Position numbers and translations under genes: made by a program. This document shows positions 25,470 to 35,176 of a stretch of DNA of 37,561 bases, one piece after another (the stretch's first letter is position 1; every line of letters begins with the position of its first letter). The notes beneath the pieces are model-generated. The model made no database searches and was not told the origin of the DNA. It was given only the letters and a program-made list of their open reading frames with translations. The DNA is from Gemmatimonadota bacterium. GTDB taxonomy: Bacteria > Gemmatimonadota > Gemmatimonadetes > Gemmatimonadales > GWC2-71-9. The DNA is taken from assembly GCA_016199245.1 (NCBI GenBank), contig JACQHC010000061.1, positions 1 to 37,561 on the forward strand, written 5' to 3'.

Positions 25470-27434
25470 ATGTCCACCACCCGCCGTCACTGCGTGCTCG
25501 TCGCCGCAGCACTCACGCTTACCGCCGCAGCCGCCGGCGCCCAGGCGCGCCCCGGCGGGCTCACACCCGAGCAGGTCCAGCAGCGCTGGGACTTGGAGAA
25601 CCAGCTTCAATCACTGGCCGTGGTCGAGCGCAAGGTGATGGTGCCCATGCGCGACGGCGCGCGCATGGCCGCGGACATCTACCGTCCGAAAGACACCACG
25701 AAGAGGTATCCCGCCATCTTCGTGCGCACGCCGTACAACTTCAACTTCTGGGACGTGCGGAACGGCGTGCCACGCGCCATGACCGCCGAGCTGGACGCCG
25801 TGAAGCGCGGCTACGCGTACGTGTCCATGAACGAGCGCGGGCATTTCTTTTCCGAGGGGAACTACGACATTCTCGGGCCGCCACTCACCGACGGTTACGA
25901 CGCAATCCAGTGGATCTCGACGCGGCACTGGTCCAACGGCAAGGCCGGATTGATCGGGTGCTCCTCGACCGCCGAGTGGCAGATGGCCGTGGCGTCCACC
26001 GACCCATCGGGACTCGCAACCCTGATCCCGCAGGGGTTTGGCGCCGGCGTGGGCCGGGTGGGGCCGTACTTCGAGCAGGGCAACTGGTACCGTGGCGGCG
26101 CCGTGCAGATGCTGTTCATCGCCTGGCTGTACGGCGAGCAGAACCAGGTGCGTCCCATGTTCCCGCCGAACACGTCCCAGGAGGACCTGATCCGCGCCTC
26201 TAAGTCCTACGACCTGGCACAGCAGCTCCCGCCGCTGGACTGGTCGAAGGCCCTGCGGCATTTGCCCGTGATGGACATCATGCGGGCCGTGGATGGACCG
26301 CCGGGGATTTTCGCGGACTCGATGCCGGTCGCGACCGGCGGCGCCATGATCAAGCGCGCACCTAACGATCCTGCCTGGTACCGAGGCGGCCTGTGGCACG
26401 ACGACATGCCGATCAACCTGCCCGCGTTGTGGATGATGTCGTGGTACGATGTGTCGGTCGGTCCTAACCTCGCCGCGTACAACCACGTGCGACGGACCGC
26501 GAAGGGCGAGGCAGCCAAACAGCAGTACGCCATGATCGCGCCCACGCTGCACTGCGCCCACAGACGGGCCACGGAGAACCTGGTGGTGGGCGAGCGGAAC
26601 GTGGGGGACCCGCGCTACGACTACGACGCGCTCACGTTCGGCTGGTTCGACATCTTCCTCAAGGGCGAGCGGTCCGCGTTGCTCGACACGCTCCCCAGGG
26701 TCCGCTACTACACGATGGGGATGAACAAGTGGCAGACGTCCGATACGTGGCCACCGGCCGGCGCGGCGCCGATGACGTTCCATCTGTCGAGCGGCGGCAA
26801 GGCGAACACGTTGAACGGCGATGGCCGGCTCACGCTGACCGCGCCCGGCACGGACGCGCCCGACCGCTTCATCTACGATCCCATGAACCCGGTGCCGTCC
26901 TACGGCGGCAACGTGTGCTGCACGGGCAACGCCGTGCAGGCCGGCGCGTTCGACCAGCGGAAGATGGAGGAGCGGCCCGACATCCTGGTCTACAGCACCG
27001 AGCCGCTCCCCGACGGAATGGAGGTGAGCGGCCCCATCGAGGTCACGCTGTACGCATCGAGCGACGTCAGGGACACCGACTTCACGGTCAAGCTCATCGA
27101 TGTCTATCCCGACGGCCGTGCCTACAACCTGGATGAGACCATCCAGCGGATGCGCTACCGCGACGGCTACGACAAACCACCCGTGTGGATGGAGGCGGAT
27201 AAGGTCTACCGGGTCACGTTCCAACCGATGACCACGAGCAATTACTTCGACGCGGGCCACCGGATTCGCCTCGAGGTCTCCAGCAGCAATTTCCCGCGCT
27301 TCGATCGGAACCTGAACACGGGTGGGCGCAACTACGACGAAGCGACAGGCGTCGTGGCGCACAACGCGGTGCACCACTCGACGCGCTATCCCTCGTCGCT
27401 CACGATCTCCGTCGTTCGACGGCCTCAGCCTTAG
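25470..27434 (+). CDS. CocE/NonD family X-Pro dipeptidyl-peptidase-like hydrolase, secreted
   Basis: [36 protein letters not shown]...[30 protein letters not shown]; start ATG 25470 followed by a signal-like sequence (the track ORF begins far upstream at 24282). Confidence 0.85.
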   Translation: MSTTRRHCVLVAAALTLTAAAAGAQARPGGLTPEQVQQRWDLENQLQSLAVVERKVMVPMRDGARMAADIYRPKDTTKRYPAIFVRTPYNFNFWDVRNGVPRAMTAELDAVKRGYAYVSMNERGHFFSEGNYDILGPPLTDGYDAIQWISTRHWSNGKAGLIGCSSTAEWQMAVASTDPSGLATLIPQGFGAGVGRVGPYFEQGNWYRGGAVQMLFIAWLYGEQNQVRPMFPPNTSQEDLIRASKSYDLAQQLPPLDWSKALRHLPVMDIMRAVDGPPGIFADSMPVATGGAMIKRAPNDPAWYRGGLWHDDMPINLPALWMMSWYDVSVGPNLAAYNHVRRTAKGEAAKQQYAMIAPTLHCAHRRATENLVVGERNVGDPRYDYDALTFGWFDIFLKGERSALLDTLPRVRYYTMGMNKWQTSDTWPPAGAAPMTFHLSSGGKANTLNGDGRLTLTAPGTDAPDRFIYDPMNPVPSYGGNVCCTGNAVQAGAFDQRKMEERPDILVYSTEPLPDGMEVSGPIEVTLYASSDVRDTDFTVKLIDVYPDGRAYNLDETIQRMRYRDGYDKPPVWMEADKVYRVTFQPMTTSNYFDAGHRIRLEVSSSNFPRFDRNLNTGGRNYDEATGVVAHNAVHHSTRYPSSLTISVVRRPQP

Positions 27435-27456
27435 CCACGAGAAGGAGGCAACTCAC

Positions 27457-27726
27457 GTGACGGTTGCAGCAGCTGGCGCCGCCATCGCCAACGCGATCAA
27501 GGCCTCGGGGGTCATCGTGCGGCTGGAGCCCGAGACGTTCCAGCAGCTCGTTGGTCGCATGGAGGACCCGCTCATCGTGCGATCGAAGAGCACGTTCTTC
27601 GGCGAGCGGTTCCACTATCTCACGGGGTACAAAGGCCTCGCGTTCTACACGAAGACAAAGACCGCGCTGATGCTGCCGGGCCGCGCGGAGGTGATCGAAG
27701 CCAAGTCGATCTCCATGCCGGAGTAG
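27457..27726 (+). CDS. Hypothetical protein
   Basis: GTG start preceded by a GAAGGAGG ribosome-binding-like site; VTVAAAGAAIANAIKASGVIVRLEPETFQQLVGRMEDPLIVRSK... Confidence 0.6.
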   Translation: MTVAAAGAAIANAIKASGVIVRLEPETFQQLVGRMEDPLIVRSKSTFFGERFHYLTGYKGLAFYTKTKTALMLPGRAEVIEAKSISMPE

Positions 27727-27753
27727 CACCACAGCGACTTGCGCGAAGCTTCC

Positions 27754-29094
27754 CTAGAAGTTGTACTCCAGCCCCAGCGTCCACGCGACGCCGGGCCGCA
27801 GGCCGCCCCGGTTCAGCGGCCACAGCGAGTTGGTGACGATCGTGAGCCCGGGACGCGTCACGAACTTGAAGCCCAGCGACCCGTTCACGATGTCGTCGCG
27901 GCCGTCGGGGATGTTGGTGGGCTCGATGGTGCGGCGGAACGGCACGTCGATGTGCACGACTCCCGGAATCACCAGCCCGCTCTCACCCGCTTCCAGCTCC
28001 GAGATCAAGTCCACCGCCAGCGTGGCCCAGTCGGACAGCGCGTGATCGAAGCCGGCGGTGGCGAGGACGGCGTCATTCAGCTCGCCGCCGCTGCGGTACA
28101 CGTAGCCCACGTTGGCGTGCGGCGAGAAGCTGCCGAACCGCGCGGACACCATGCCGAGTCCGCGGACGGCCGTGTGCCCCGCGCCGAGCAGGTCGGTCGC
28201 GTCGCCGGTGGCGAAGCGGGCATCCGCCAGGATGCCGAACGCCGCCCGCTCGGATTGCGAGAGCCGCACTTTCAGCCGCGCGGCGACGTCGCCCACACCC
28301 GTGGCGGAGCCCTCCACGAACCGTGACGCCGCAAGCTCGGGGTTCGTGGGAACCCCCGCGAAGAAGTGCGTCGCGCTGGTGCCACCGAACGGCACGACCT
28401 GTGCCACGCTGGTGCCGCGCAACGACGCCGAGACCACGGGCACCGCCACGCCGACGTCCATCCAATCCAGCAGGCCGTAGCTCAACACGAACACCGTGGC
28501 CGTGACGTCGAGTTTGATTGAGAGATCGAGCGCGATGAAGTCGTTCTCGAGCGTCGGTCGTCCCATGACGGCGCAATCGCCCCCGAACAGCGTATCGCAG
28601 CCGGGGAAATTCGAGTTCGCGTGCGTGAAGTTGAGCTCGATGTTCGCGAGGTCCACGCCGCGCACGGACTGGAAATGCATGCGATTCACGTTGACGCCGG
28701 CGAGCACGCGGCCCCGCCCGAGCGTCTGCGCCCGCTCGGCGAAGATGGGGCCGGCGGACGTGGACGTGGCGACCGGCACCCCGCCCTCAAACCGGAAGGT
28801 CTGCCCGCTGCTCGTCGCGCTGATGGGCAGGTTCGCGACGGAGCTGCCGATAGCGCTGGTCAGGAATCCGATCAGCGTCGCATTGCCTTCCACCGCGGCC
28901 GGCACGAAGTGGCTGCCGTGCGCCTGAACGGACGCCGGATTGCTCGCCCCGGCGGTGCCGGCGAGGAACAGCGGCTGGCCACCCGAGCCGAAAATGAACA
29001 GGTCACTGATCAGGTCCCGGAGTCCCTGCGCCTGGAGCGGCGCAGCGATACCGGAGACGCTCACGACGACGAACACGCACAGAGAACGCGTCAT
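27754..29094 (-). CDS. Probable outer-membrane beta-barrel protein (transporter/autotransporter-like)
   Basis: Signal-like N-terminus, alternating amphipathic strands, C-terminal LGLEYNF (aromatic terminal residue). Confidence 0.6.
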   Translation of the reverse strand: MTRSLCVFVVVSVSGIAAPLQAQGLRDLISDLFIFGSGGQPLFLAGTAGASNPASVQAHGSHFVPAAVEGNATLIGFLTSAIGSSVANLPISATSSGQTFRFEGGVPVATSTSAGPIFAERAQTLGRGRVLAGVNVNRMHFQSVRGVDLANIELNFTHANSNFPGCDTLFGGDCAVMGRPTLENDFIALDLSIKLDVTATVFVLSYGLLDWMDVGVAVPVVSASLRGTSVAQVVPFGGTSATHFFAGVPTNPELAASRFVEGSATGVGDVAARLKVRLSQSERAAFGILADARFATGDATDLLGAGHTAVRGLGMVSARFGSFSPHANVGYVYRSGGELNDAVLATAGFDHALSDWATLAVDLISELEAGESGLVIPGVVHIDVPFRRTIEPTNIPDGRDDIVNGSLGFKFVTRPGLTIVTNSLWPLNRGGLRPGVAWTLGLEYNF

Positions 29095-29104
29095 CCACCC
29101 TCCA

Positions 29105-31393
29105 TCATTGCACGCTCACGATCTGCCAACCCGCTGTCGAGCGGCGCAGCCGCAGCGTAAACGTCGTGTTCTGGGTCTGCCGGCGGTCCGAGCGGAACTC
29201 GTACACCGCCGCGATGCTGGCACGCGCGGAATCGCCGTCTGCCTCGAGCGCGGCAATGGCGAGGCGCGCCGACAGCTCACTCACGTTGCCGAAGAACGCG
29301 CGCCACCCTTGCTCCTGCTGCGCCGTGATCCCGGGGTACAGGCGGCGGATGCGCCCCAGGTCCTCGGCCTCGATGGCCTGGCGGTACTGCTCGACTACCT
29401 CCCGGATCTCGGGCCGCGGGTCCACCGCGGCGGCGGGCTTCGGCTGGGGCTCGGCGGGGGCGGCGGGTGGTGGTCGCTCCGGCGTCACGACCGGAGCGGC
29501 TGGAGCCGCGGCAGCCGCGACCACGACAGTGGTCGTGGCGGAGCGGCCTTCGCTCGTGCCGGTGATCGTCGCGGTTCCCGCAGCGGCCGCGGTCACCTCG
29601 CCGTCCGCGCTCACCGCAGCGATCCGCGGCTCCGACGACGTCCACGTCACCCGGCGATCGGGCAGCGACGACCCGTCCGCCGCCCGCGGCGATGCCGTGA
29701 GCCTGGCGGTTTCTCCCACGGTGAGCAGGAGTGTCGCGGGCGAGAGCGCGATCGCGGCGACCGGCGGCGGTGCCACGGCGCGGGGAGCGACAGGCGCCGA
29801 GGGCGCCGCAGCGACCGTGACAACCACGATCCCCGAGCTTCCGCCGCTCCGTGCCACCACCCTTCCCTGTCCGCTACTGATCCCCCGGACGACGCCCTGC
29901 GCGGATACTGCCGCGACGGCGGGATCGAGCGCCTCCCAGCTCACGTCGCTCGCGGTGGCCGCGCCGAGCGAGTCCCGCGGGACGGCCGACAGCCGCGCCT
30001 CGGTCCCCACGGTGAGCGCGAGCGACATGGGCGAAACGTCGAGCCGGGCGACGGCCGCGCGCGAGATCGAAGCCGCCGGTGCGAGTGGAGCTTCTTGCTC
30101 GCCGCGCGGCCGAACGAGCACGACGACGCCGACGACCGCGACCGCGACGGCCGGCACACTCCACGCGATCCATCGCCGGCCCCGCCACGCGCCGACCGCC
30201 GCGCTGGCGTAGGGCGCGGGCGTGCTGGGTGTCGTCGGGGGGAACGGACGCGCCGCACTCCGGGCGCCCGACGTCGGCGCCGGGCGGGGCGTCCGCGGGT
30301 GCGGCACCGGACTCGCCGGCGTGCGGAACTTGTCGAGCAGCTTCGCGGTCCCCGCGGACTGGACCAGCGTCAGGATCCGTGTGCGGACCGCGTCGTGCGT
30401 TTCCGAGGCCACGCCGACCGCCGCGACGGCCTCCTCGATGGTCGGGAACCGGTCCGCCGGGTCCTTGGCGATCATGTGCATGACGGCGGCCGCGAGCTCC
30501 GGCGGGCAATCGGCGCGGAACTCGTGGACCGGCGGCGGCGCCGTGTGACAGTGATCGTAGATCATGTTGACCATTGTCGCGCTCGCGAACGGCGGCCGGC
30601 CGGTCAGCATCTCGAACGCGACGATACCCAGGGAGTATTGGTCCGCCGCTCCGGTGACTTCCCCACCCTGGCATTGCTCCGGGCTCATATAGGCCGGCGT
30701 GCCCACCATGCCGCCGGTCATGGTGAGCGCCTCCGCTTGCGCCACCTTCGCGATGCCGAAATCGGTCATGATGAGCCAGCCGTCCTGGTCGAGCATGATG
30801 TTGCCCGGCTTCACGTCGCGGTGCACCACGCCGTTGCGGTGGGCGTGGCCCAGCGCCGCGCCGGCCTGATTGAGGATCGTCTGGATCACCGGAATGGGGA
30901 GCGGCCCGACTTCCTTGATCACGGACTCGAGCGACCGGCCCTCGACGTACTTCATCACGAAGTACACCAGGTCGCGGGACTCTTTGACCGCGAACACCGG
31001 GATGATGTGCGGGTGGCTGAGGCCCGCGGCGGTGCGCGCCTCGCGCTTGAACCGCTCCTGGATCTCCTTGTCCATGAGCATGAGGGCCGGCGCCATGCAC
31101 TTGATTGCCACGCGCCGGTTGAGCGCGAGGTCGTGTGCCAGGAACACGACGGCCATGCCACCGCGACCAATCTCGCTCAGCACTTCGTATTCGCCGAGCG
31201 TGGCGTCTCGCAGCGTTTTCAGGAGCCGCTGCTCACCGCTCGCGATGGACTCGGCACTCGGCCGGCGCCCGGGGCGGGATTCCGGCACGTCGCCGCGCGT
31301 TTCGGGCACGGCAACTACCTGGCTGCCGCACCGGGGACAGAAAGCGGCGTCGCCAGCGAGCGTGGCCCCGCACTTCGCGCAGTAGCCGGCCAC
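29105..31393 (-). CDS. Ser/Thr protein kinase: N-terminal zinc ribbon, kinase, TM, two Big_2-like Ig domains, C-terminal NTF2/SnoaL-like domain
   Basis: AGYCAKCGATLAGDAAFCPRCGSQV; IGRGGMAVVFLA, HRDVKPGNIMLD, DFGIAKV; IAWSVPAVAVAVVGVVVLV TM; two (V/L)TVG(T/E)xARL...A-V-S-(A/x)G-x-V repeats; EIREVVEQYRQAIEAEDL...WQIVSV. Confidence 0.85.
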   Translation of the reverse strand: MAGYCAKCGATLAGDAAFCPRCGSQVVAVPETRGDVPESRPGRRPSAESIASGEQRLLKTLRDATLGEYEVLSEIGRGGMAVVFLAHDLALNRRVAIKCMAPALMLMDKEIQERFKREARTAAGLSHPHIIPVFAVKESRDLVYFVMKYVEGRSLESVIKEVGPLPIPVIQTILNQAGAALGHAHRNGVVHRDVKPGNIMLDQDGWLIMTDFGIAKVAQAEALTMTGGMVGTPAYMSPEQCQGGEVTGAADQYSLGIVAFEMLTGRPPFASATMVNMIYDHCHTAPPPVHEFRADCPPELAAAVMHMIAKDPADRFPTIEEAVAAVGVASETHDAVRTRILTLVQSAGTAKLLDKFRTPASPVPHPRTPRPAPTSGARSAARPFPPTTPSTPAPYASAAVGAWRGRRWIAWSVPAVAVAVVGVVVLVRPRGEQEAPLAPAASISRAAVARLDVSPMSLALTVGTEARLSAVPRDSLGAATASDVSWEALDPAVAAVSAQGVVRGISSGQGRVVARSGGSSGIVVVTVAAAPSAPVAPRAVAPPPVAAIALSPATLLLTVGETARLTASPRAADGSSLPDRRVTWTSSEPRIAAVSADGEVTAAAAGTATITGTSEGRSATTTVVVAAAAAPAAPVVTPERPPPAAPAEPQPKPAAAVDPRPEIREVVEQYRQAIEAEDLGRIRRLYPGITAQQEQGWRAFFGNVSELSARLAIAALEADGDSARASIAAVYEFRSDRRQTQNTTFTLRLRRSTAGWQIVSVQ

Positions 31394-31396
31394 GGC

Positions 31397-31825
31397 TCAG
31401 TACCGTCCCTGCATGAACGCGATCCCGGGCGCGATTGCCGCGCGCCAGGCGTCGCCGACCTCGGCGGTGAACGCTGGGTCATGCTCGGCCACCGTCTGCA
31501 CAAGGGCATGCACGAAACTCGGGTACTGAGCCGGCCGGATGTCGAGGTCGCGCCGGCTGTGCCGATCCGCCACGCGCGTGAGCAGGACGGCGCCGTCGTC
31601 CGGCTGGGCGGGGAAGGCGAGCAGGAGTCCCAGCGCGTGCTTCATCAACTGATGTTGCCGCTCGAAGTCCGTGCGGGTGAACAGCGGCTCAACGTCGGGC
31701 GCCGCGCGGAACAAGTTGCGGTAGAAACAGGCGTAGAAATCCGGCACGGCCGAGCAGCGCTCGTAGCTCCCGCGGGCCAGTTGCAACGTGGCAGCGGGAA
31801 CCGCAGGTGGGGAGGGGGCCACCAT
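31397..31825 (-). CDS. Single-domain globin-like protein
   Basis: SYERCSAVPDFYACFYRNLFRAAPDVEPLFTRTDFERQHQLMKHALGLLL...RVADRHSRRDLDIRPAQYPSFVHALVQTVAEHDPAFTAEVGDAWRAAIAPGIAFM. Confidence 0.75.
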   Translation of the reverse strand: MVAPSPPAVPAATLQLARGSYERCSAVPDFYACFYRNLFRAAPDVEPLFTRTDFERQHQLMKHALGLLLAFPAQPDDGAVLLTRVADRHSRRDLDIRPAQYPSFVHALVQTVAEHDPAFTAEVGDAWRAAIAPGIAFMQGRY

Positions 31826-31874
31826 TGTACCGCTCTAGATAACACGCTCCACGGAGGGGAGCAAACGGGTGATG

Positions 31875-31904
31875 GAGGGCGATCGAGGGCGATCGAGGCC
31901 GATC
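31875..31904. repeat. Three 10-bp direct repeats GAGGGCGATC / GAGGCCGATC
   Basis: gagggcgatc gagggcgatc gaggccgatc read directly in the globin upstream region. Confidence 0.8.
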
Positions 31905-31979
31905 ACGGGCAACCGACCCCCTGGCGTTCGCGCCAACGTGGCGGGACCTTTCATAGGGTCGTTCGAGAGGAGTGCCGCC

Positions 31980-32204
31980 ATGGCACCACTCGCCCGAGTC
32001 ACGGCAGACGCCGGCCGTCTCATCTTCCAGCTCGTCGAGGGTCATCCCACGCTCGGTGAGCGAGTGCACGCGTGGCGCGCAGCCGTCGCGCGGCGGCTTC
32101 CGGCAGGCCGTCGCCTGTTCGAGCTGACGCTGATCACGATCGTGGTGGCTGCCGCGCTGGTGTGGGTGTGGGTCCTCTGGACGCAGCCCATGAACCGGAG
32201 GTGA
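31980..32204 (+). CDS. Small hypothetical protein with one C-terminal TM segment
   Basis: MAPLARVTADAGRLIFQLVEGHPTLGERVHAW...LFELTLITIVVAAALVWVWVLWTQPMNRR; ATG at 31980. Confidence 0.5.
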   Translation: MAPLARVTADAGRLIFQLVEGHPTLGERVHAWRAAVARRLPAGRRLFELTLITIVVAAALVWVWVLWTQPMNRR

Positions 32205-32602
32205 CACCGGCGAGGCCGAGCGGCATCCTTGAAACCGCGCTCTACGTCGCCGACCTCGAGCGGGCCGCGCGATTCTATCAAGCCACACTTGGATTCCAGG
32301 TCATGGTGTCCGGTGACCGATTGATCGCGCTCGCGGCGGCCGAGCAGCAGGTTCTGCTGTTGTTCAAGCAGGGGGCGTCGGCCACGCTGCCCGTGGGCTC
32401 TCATGACGGGGACGGACGGCTCCATCTGGCATTCGCGATCCCGGCGGCCGACCTCACGACGTGGGAGGATCATCTCGGGCGTCAGGGGATCGAGATAGAG
32501 GAGCGGCGTGTGTGGGAGCGCGGCGGAACCAGCGTGTATTTCCGCGATCCGGACGGGAACCTGGTGGAGCTGGCGACGCCCGGAGTTTGGCCGAACTACT
32601 AG
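32201..32602 (+). CDS. VOC (glyoxalase/bleomycin resistance-like) family protein
   Basis: GILETALYVADLERAARFYQATLGFQVMVSGDRLIAL...GTSVYFRDPDGNLVELATPGVW; GTG start. Confidence 0.88.
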   Translation: MTPARPSGILETALYVADLERAARFYQATLGFQVMVSGDRLIALAAAEQQVLLLFKQGASATLPVGSHDGDGRLHLAFAIPAADLTTWEDHLGRQGIEIEERRVWERGGTSVYFRDPDGNLVELATPGVWPNY

Positions 32603-32647
32603 GGCTCACACTAGCTTTCCGAGCCTCTCGACACGGTTAGCGCACCG

Positions 32648-32746
32648 ATGACCGTCCCCTGGCCCTTCCTGTTCTTCGCCGGCCTCGCCGAGGTGGTGTG
32701 GGCGGTCTTTCTCAAGCAGGCGCACGGCCTGGCGAGCCCCGCGTGA
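32648..32746 (+). pseudogene. Truncated small multidrug resistance (SMR/SugE-like) N-terminal fragment
   Basis: MTVPWPFLFFAGLAEVVWAVFLKQAHGLASPA* resembles SMR TM1 (AGLxEVxWAxxLKxxxG); only 32 codons before the stop, which overlaps the MOSC start. Confidence 0.65.
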
Positions 32747-33411
32747 CCGGACCGAACGGGCGGCGCGTGATCGCTGTGAGTGTCGGCCTGCCGCGCGAAG
32801 TGGAGTGGCGAGGCCAAGTGGTTGTCACCTCCATCTTCAAGACCCCGGTCGAGACCCGGGTGTGGGCGCGACAGCTCAACCTGGATGGCGACCGGCAATC
32901 GGATCTCGCGGTACACGGCGGCGTTCACAAGGCCGTGTACGCGTATCCATCGGAGCACTACGCCTGGTGGCGGGACTGGCTGCGGGCCACGGACCTGCCG
33001 TGGGGCGCGCTCGGGGAGAATCTCACGACCGAGGGGCTGCTCGAGGCCGCCGTGCGGATCGGCGACCGCCTGCGGATCGGCAGCGCCGAGTTCACGATCA
33101 CGCAGCCCCGCCTGCCGTGCTTCAAGCTCGGTATCCGGCACGGCCGGCCCGGCATCGTCAAGCACTTCGAGAAGAGCTGTCGATGCGGCTTCTACCTCTC
33201 CGTCGTGCGGGAGGGGGATGTGGGCGCGGGCGACGGAATCGAGATCCTCGACCGTGATCCCGGAGCCATGACCGTGGCGGAGACCGCGAGGCTTCGCACC
33301 AGCAAGCGACCGGAGCGCGAGTTGCTCCAGCGAGCGGCGGCGCAGGCCGGGCTGTCACCGAGCTGGCGCGAGCATTTCACCAAGAAACTCCTGGGAGATA
33401 CGACCGAGTGA
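32743..33411 (+). CDS. MOSC domain-containing protein (YiiM-like)
   Basis: VSVGLPREVEWRGQVVVTSIFKTPVETRVWARQLNLDGDRQSDLAVHGGVHKAVYAYPSEHYAWW; GTG start. Confidence 0.9.
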   Translation: MTGPNGRRVIAVSVGLPREVEWRGQVVVTSIFKTPVETRVWARQLNLDGDRQSDLAVHGGVHKAVYAYPSEHYAWWRDWLRATDLPWGALGENLTTEGLLEAAVRIGDRLRIGSAEFTITQPRLPCFKLGIRHGRPGIVKHFEKSCRCGFYLSVVREGDVGAGDGIEILDRDPGAMTVAETARLRTSKRPERELLQRAAAQAGLSPSWREHFTKKLLGDTTE

Positions 33412-34631
33412 CCGGCCGCAAGCTCGTCCAACACCTGGCCGGCTGGCGCTGTCTCGCGGCCGTCCTGCTGCTCACCCACCCGGCGTTCGCGCAGGGCCCA
33501 GTCTCCGGCGTGGTGTTCGCGGACCGCGATGGGAATGGCCGGCGCGATGCCGGCGAACCGGGGATCGAACGCGCGTGGGTCTCGAACCAGGTGGACGTCT
33601 CGGCATCGGACGCCTCGGGCGCGTTCACGCTGCCGGGCGGCGGGAACGGCGTGGTGTTCGTGAGCGTGCCGGACGGCTACCGGGTGGTCGGGTCGTTCTG
33701 GCGCGCGGTCACACCGGAGACGGCCGCCGCGCCGATCACCTTCGGGCTCCAGCCGGCGGCCCGCGTGGAGGAGTTCACGTTCATCCACGCGTCGGACACG
33801 CACATCCAGGCGTCGGCGGTACCGCGGTTCGACCGGCTGCGCGCGGTCGTGGATTCCATGAAGCCCGCCTTCGTCCTGATCTCCGGGGATCTCGTGCGCG
33901 ACGCGTTGCGCGTGGGCGAGGCCGAAGCGCGCGGATACTATGAGCTATATGTGCGCGAGAGCGCGCGGCTCACGGCCCCGGCGTGGAACGTGCCCGGGAA
34001 TCACGAGATCTTCGGTATCGAGCGCCACCTCTCGCTGGTCGCCCCCACGCACCCGCTCTACGGTCGGAAGATGTACCGCAGCTATCTGGGTCCCGACTAC
34101 TACAGCTTCACGTACGGGGGCGTGCATTTCGTGGGCCTGAACACGGTGGACATCGCGGACCTGTTCTACTACGGCCACGTGGACAGCACCCAGCTGGTCT
34201 GGCTCGAGCGCGATCTCGCCGGCGTGCCGCCTGCCACGCCGGTCGTCACGTTCAACCACATCCCCTTCTTCAGCTCGGCACTCGCGCTGGGCGGCTACAC
34301 GGAGGATCCTCCGGCCCCCACACTGATCCGGGTCAACGGGCGCGACCAGTTCCGCCACGTGGTCTCCAACGCCCGGGATGTCCTGGCCGTGCTGCGCGAT
34401 CGACCCTATCCGCTCGCCCTGGGCGGGCACTTCCACATGCGCGAGCGGCTCGAGTACGGGACTGAAGGAGGCCGGCGGACGAGATTCGAGCAGACGGCGG
34501 CGGTGGTCGGGCCGAGCGGGTCGGAGGGGATGCGGATGGCGTCCGGGGTGACGGTGTATCGGGTGAGGCGGGGCGAGGTGTCGGTGGGAGAGTTCATCCC
34601 GCTGGACCCAAGGGACGGATCTCGTCATTAG
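33408..34631 (+). CDS. Secreted calcineurin-like metallophosphoesterase with an N-terminal SdrD-B-like domain
   Basis: GVVFADRDGNGRRDAGEPGIERAWVSN; EEFTFIHASDTHIQ, LISGDLVRD, WNVPGNHEI, ALGGHFHMRE metal-binding motifs. Confidence 0.88.
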   Translation: MTGRKLVQHLAGWRCLAAVLLLTHPAFAQGPVSGVVFADRDGNGRRDAGEPGIERAWVSNQVDVSASDASGAFTLPGGGNGVVFVSVPDGYRVVGSFWRAVTPETAAAPITFGLQPAARVEEFTFIHASDTHIQASAVPRFDRLRAVVDSMKPAFVLISGDLVRDALRVGEAEARGYYELYVRESARLTAPAWNVPGNHEIFGIERHLSLVAPTHPLYGRKMYRSYLGPDYYSFTYGGVHFVGLNTVDIADLFYYGHVDSTQLVWLERDLAGVPPATPVVTFNHIPFFSSALALGGYTEDPPAPTLIRVNGRDQFRHVVSNARDVLAVLRDRPYPLALGGHFHMRERLEYGTEGGRRTRFEQTAAVVGPSGSEGMRMASGVTVYRVRRGEVSVGEFIPLDPRDGSRH

Positions 34632-34845
34632 GTCATGGAAATACCTGCGACCGATCTGTTGAGCAAAGGCAGCGAGCTTAGCGGCGTTCGCGGGGACCTG
34701 TGTTGCGCCGAGAAGGCTCCAAAGTGTCGGCGGGACGGAAGTTGACGAGAGAGGGTCCGGCAACCGGGTCTTGTTTAGACTGCGCGCCTTGCAGGTTTCG
34801 TGCAGGCGTCAGAGTTTGTCAGTGCGGTCGAATTCATCGTTACTC

Positions 34846-35163
34846 ATGAGGGCCCTCATCTGCGACGCCATTGCAAGGCGACTCCGCCTATCCTTCACAT
34901 ACCTTGGTCAGCGCAGAGTCGTCGAACCCCACCTCTGTGGCCGGACGGAAACCGGTGACGACTTGATGCTCGCGTACGTTGTCGCCGGGCACAGCTCGTC
35001 CGGCCCTCTCCCAGGCTGGCGCAACTATCGCCTTTCTGAGATGCACGAAGTTCAGTTGTCGAGCGATGGGTTCGAAAGCCCGCGCCCGGGGTTCAACCCC
35101 CAAGATCCCCGTTTCGCGGTCGTCTACTGCCAGATTGTGGTCGCCCAGGCGGCCCCCGAATAA
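34846..35163 (+). CDS. Standalone WYL-domain-like small protein
   Basis: MRALICDAIARRLRLSFTYLGQRRVVEPHLCGRTETGDDLMLAYVVAGHSSSGPLPGWRNYRLSEMHEVQLSSDGFESPRPGFNPQDPRF; internal ATG 34846 chosen. Confidence 0.6.
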   Translation: MRALICDAIARRLRLSFTYLGQRRVVEPHLCGRTETGDDLMLAYVVAGHSSSGPLPGWRNYRLSEMHEVQLSSDGFESPRPGFNPQDPRFAVVYCQIVVAQAAPE

Positions 35164-35176
35164 CGCCACGGTGCCC

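Noticed and set aside
25611-27377. 588-aa minus-strand ORF
   Set aside because: Antisense to the CocE-type hydrolase; His/Val/Arg-rich shadow ORF with no domain.
24282-27434. 1050-aa ORF starting inside the permease gene
   Set aside because: The first ~396 codons are an out-of-frame reading of the APC permease; the real CocE-type hydrolase starts at ATG 25470 with a signal-like sequence.
28940-32059. 1039-aa plus-strand ORF
   Set aside because: Antisense to the kinase and globin genes, which have clear domains; composition typical of shadow ORFs.
34622-34640. CATTAGGT as an upstream cassette boundary
   Set aside because: Lacks the G of G-TTRRRY and has no paired R''/L'' arms, so the left edge of the cassette remains undefined.
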